64,000 bases of DNA. It comes from an uncultured Myxococcales bacterium (lineage in GTDB: Bacteria > Myxococcota_A > UBA9042). The notes under the pieces were generated by a model, which did no database searches, was not told the DNA's origin, and worked only from the letters and a program-made list of their open reading frames with translations. Of this stretch, positions 63,401 through 64,000 are shown piece after piece; position 1 is the first letter of the stretch, and each line of letters opens with the position of its first letter. Location: the NCBI GenBank assembly GCA_903929795.1, contig CAIYWC010000037.1, positions 62,001-126,000 on the forward strand, in the 5' to 3' direction. Both the position numbers and the translations under genes were made by a program.

Positions 63401-64000
63401 ATCGGCTCGGCGGGCACGTTCTTTACCTGGGACGCCAAGACCTACTGCGTCGGCAAAAAGCCCGGCACCTGCACGTCGACCTTCACCAACTCCGCGTCGA
63501 ATTTCGGTCCCAAGTCCAACACGACGGAGAAGACCGCGGCGTTCGTGCTCATCTCGGACGGCTCGGTCGGCCACATCGACCCGGGCGGTGGCATCGATTT
63601 CGTCAAGGCTTCCGCGGGCTTTGATTTCGCGCTGACGTTCGCCTCGGGCGGCCAGCGCGCCAACTTCGACCACCTGCTTGGCGCGTACGACAGCTTTACC
63701 GGCAAGATGCTGGAAGGCTGGCCGCGCGTGATCGACGACTGGCAGTTCTTCTCGAACCCGAGCATCGTCGATTTGGACGCCGACAAGAACCCGGAAGTCG
63801 TCGCGGCGTCGGCGGGCTACCTCGTGCACGCGTGGAACTATCTGGGCGACGAGCCCACCGGCTTTCCGCACTTCACGATGGGCTGGATGCTGGCCTCGCC
63901 CGCGGTCGGCGACATGGACGGCGACGGCAAATTCGACGTCGCCATCGGCTCGCGCGACGGCTGGATCTTCGCTTGGGGCACGCGCAAGGGCGTCATCAAG
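60491..64000 (+). CDS. Secreted subtilase-fold / FG-GAP repeat protein (partial)
   Basis: The first 1170 residues run open to the window edge. A signal peptide ends near residue 28, and GGAGGG is 5 nt before ATG60491. Residues about 160-520 resemble an S8 subtilase: Asp in TLIAVIDCGIKW near 170, a His-Gly block (YGHGSGEVRD) near 297, then a region where GTSxA should be but CSSEATGVTAGHAG is found near 447, so the Ser is probably Thr; the oxyanion Asn segment reads ASAADE. Activity is doubtful. Residues from about 680 carry at least seven FG-GAP calcium loops (DIDGDGKDE, DLDGDGKVE, DMDGDGKLE, DVDNDGTLD). Confidence 0.85.
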   Translation, partial: MARFASAGRRVAFAVGLVVACAPLAADAAWPPAPGSDPLDPANWPNDPGFANYVATGSACTVGVAPICSVQGKGQLNCVGGVWVETACATGQVCQFVGTGATTAQQCATGTGPKEFVTDGEWNQFSFVPEAWTRTTIPGPFRQAERAIGTGMHTNDAWSTTVGDRRTLIAVIDCGIKWEQDDTINKYYLNRGELSPPEAACRTAAYKASDPYDANGDGKFNMADYAKEDPLAVPRTPCDSRVSDLNANGLLDPEDLIKNPVFGDGVDTDGNGYVDDISGWDFFRNDNDPYDDTRYGHGSGEVRDSAAEGNNGRGSLGICPECTAIMIRAGDSFVADGNDFAAGVLFAVDSGASVIQSALGALSRSLYAEQAVDYAYRNNAVFIASAADELSFHHNQPSTTNHALYVHAIVYDGPSDKNSTTFLNFNNCTNYGGNLFLSSPGQGCSSEATGVTAGHAGMIYSAALKVALTPPLSAEEVRGVILNTVDDINVPESLNDPTKFISGPGWDLHFGYGRNNVAASVKMVASTEIPPEADILLPTWFEPIEVTKTAKYTVTGRVGARADGTASRYAKYSYVLEYAKGIDPKSGWTTIKAGTDVAAFSGNIADWDVATAAQSVDFTAPLTDHDQYSFTLRLRVTATHPDGSVLNNEFRKSLALFKDPDLLPGFPIRNLASIEASGKMFDIDGDGKDEFILPNSDGRVHAFKADGSEPNGWPVWSPLRRELSEDFIYNIIGSTGRPKACALRTDKTGCLAKNGSLKPEFHEMITGTPAIGDLDGDGKVEVIFTTYDGTVNVVEPDGSARPGFPVHVDRARAKLSDETHLWDDGIFSAPSLGDMDGDGKLEIVVGAMDGQLYMWRHDGTMQHGFPVEVVDHSKPGQGDRIITTPSIGDVDNDGTLDIALGTNEVFGADQAKNEARGYVLHGDGTYFKGFPVTTYGIQAYVLPEVGSGVPGNATLVDLDGDKKLEVNFDTIGSAGTFFTWDAKTYCVGKKPGTCTSTFTNSASNFGPKSNTTEKTAAFVLISDGSVGHIDPGGGIDFVKASAGFDFALTFASGGQRANFDHLLGAYDSFTGKMLEGWPRVIDDWQFFSNPSIVDLDADKNPEVVAASAGYLVHAWNYLGDEPTGFPHFTMGWMLASPAVGDMDGDGKFDVAIGSRDGWIFAWGTRKGVIK

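Noticed and set aside
1-64000. tRNA, rRNA or CRISPR loci
   Set aside because: I scanned for T-loop GGTTCGA-type arms and regularly spaced repeats and saw no convincing example; a tRNAscan-SE run would be decisive.

Overview
The window is GC-rich, densely coded chromosomal DNA. I read it as a predatory or saprophytic myxobacterium-like lineage (Myxococcota / Bradymonadia type). The reasons are an AgmX/PglI-type TonB-like protein, a matrixin-type protease ending in a MYXO-CTERM-like tail, many Asp/Ala/Thr-rich lipoproteins, FG-GAP repeat proteins, zinc-ribbon and kinase-derived proteins, and a secreted ankyrin-RCC1 fusion. I see no rRNA, tRNA, CRISPR array, phage or insertion sequence. The organism assignment is an inference from gene content.

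Layout. 1-6007: start of a response regulator (minus), a queuosine-precursor transporter with an FG-GAP/ASPIC lipoprotein, an OPT transporter, and a quinone oxidoreductase. 6058-8040: a CAP-domain protein bracketed by two inverted copies of a dispersed repeat. 8041-15795: a zinc-ribbon membrane protein, a type IV pilin-like protein, a crotonase homologue, a YceI lipoprotein, an SPFH protein, a tandem AAA ATPase and an SGNH hydrolase. 15796-20660: an SCP2 protein, a membrane pseudokinase and a GT39 glycosyltransferase. 20725-25557: a five-gene envelope operon (small secreted protein, AgmX-like, TPR lipoprotein, Cys-rich lipoprotein, matrixin). 25676-28065: selA overlapping a P-loop NTPase gene. 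28292-30739: a lipoprotein and an ABC exporter. 30712-35751: bioB-bioF-bioD-bioA plus a nitronate-monooxygenase-like gene, overlapping or abutting throughout. 35818-41790: gltD-gltB. 41959-45432: pyruvate kinase and the ankyrin-RCC1 protein. 45813-57893: a long minus-strand run (alpha-2-macroglobulin, pbpC, nadC, birA, Cys-rich lipoprotein, a mini-ORF, coaX, queE). 57960-64000: priA and the first 1170 codons of an FG-GAP protein with a degenerate subtilase domain.

The genes combine cofactor supply and salvage (biotin plus biotin ligase, NAD, CoA, 7-deazaguanine, glutamate, selenocysteine tRNA charging) with a large cell-envelope set (eight predicted lipoproteins, peptidoglycan synthesis, alpha-2-macroglobulin, pilin, exporter).

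The most unusual non-coding signal is a ~140 bp repeat. Two copies are nearly identical and two are diverged. It carries a strong hairpin and a promoter-like end, and in three cases it lies directly upstream of a gene in the same orientation. Other notable points are a 41-codon ORF that copies the coaX start and overlaps it, a recurring promoter pattern (TTG then 16-17 nt then TA-rich -10), and several catalytically degenerate enzymes: pseudokinase, pseudo-subtilase and a crotonase without its glutamates.
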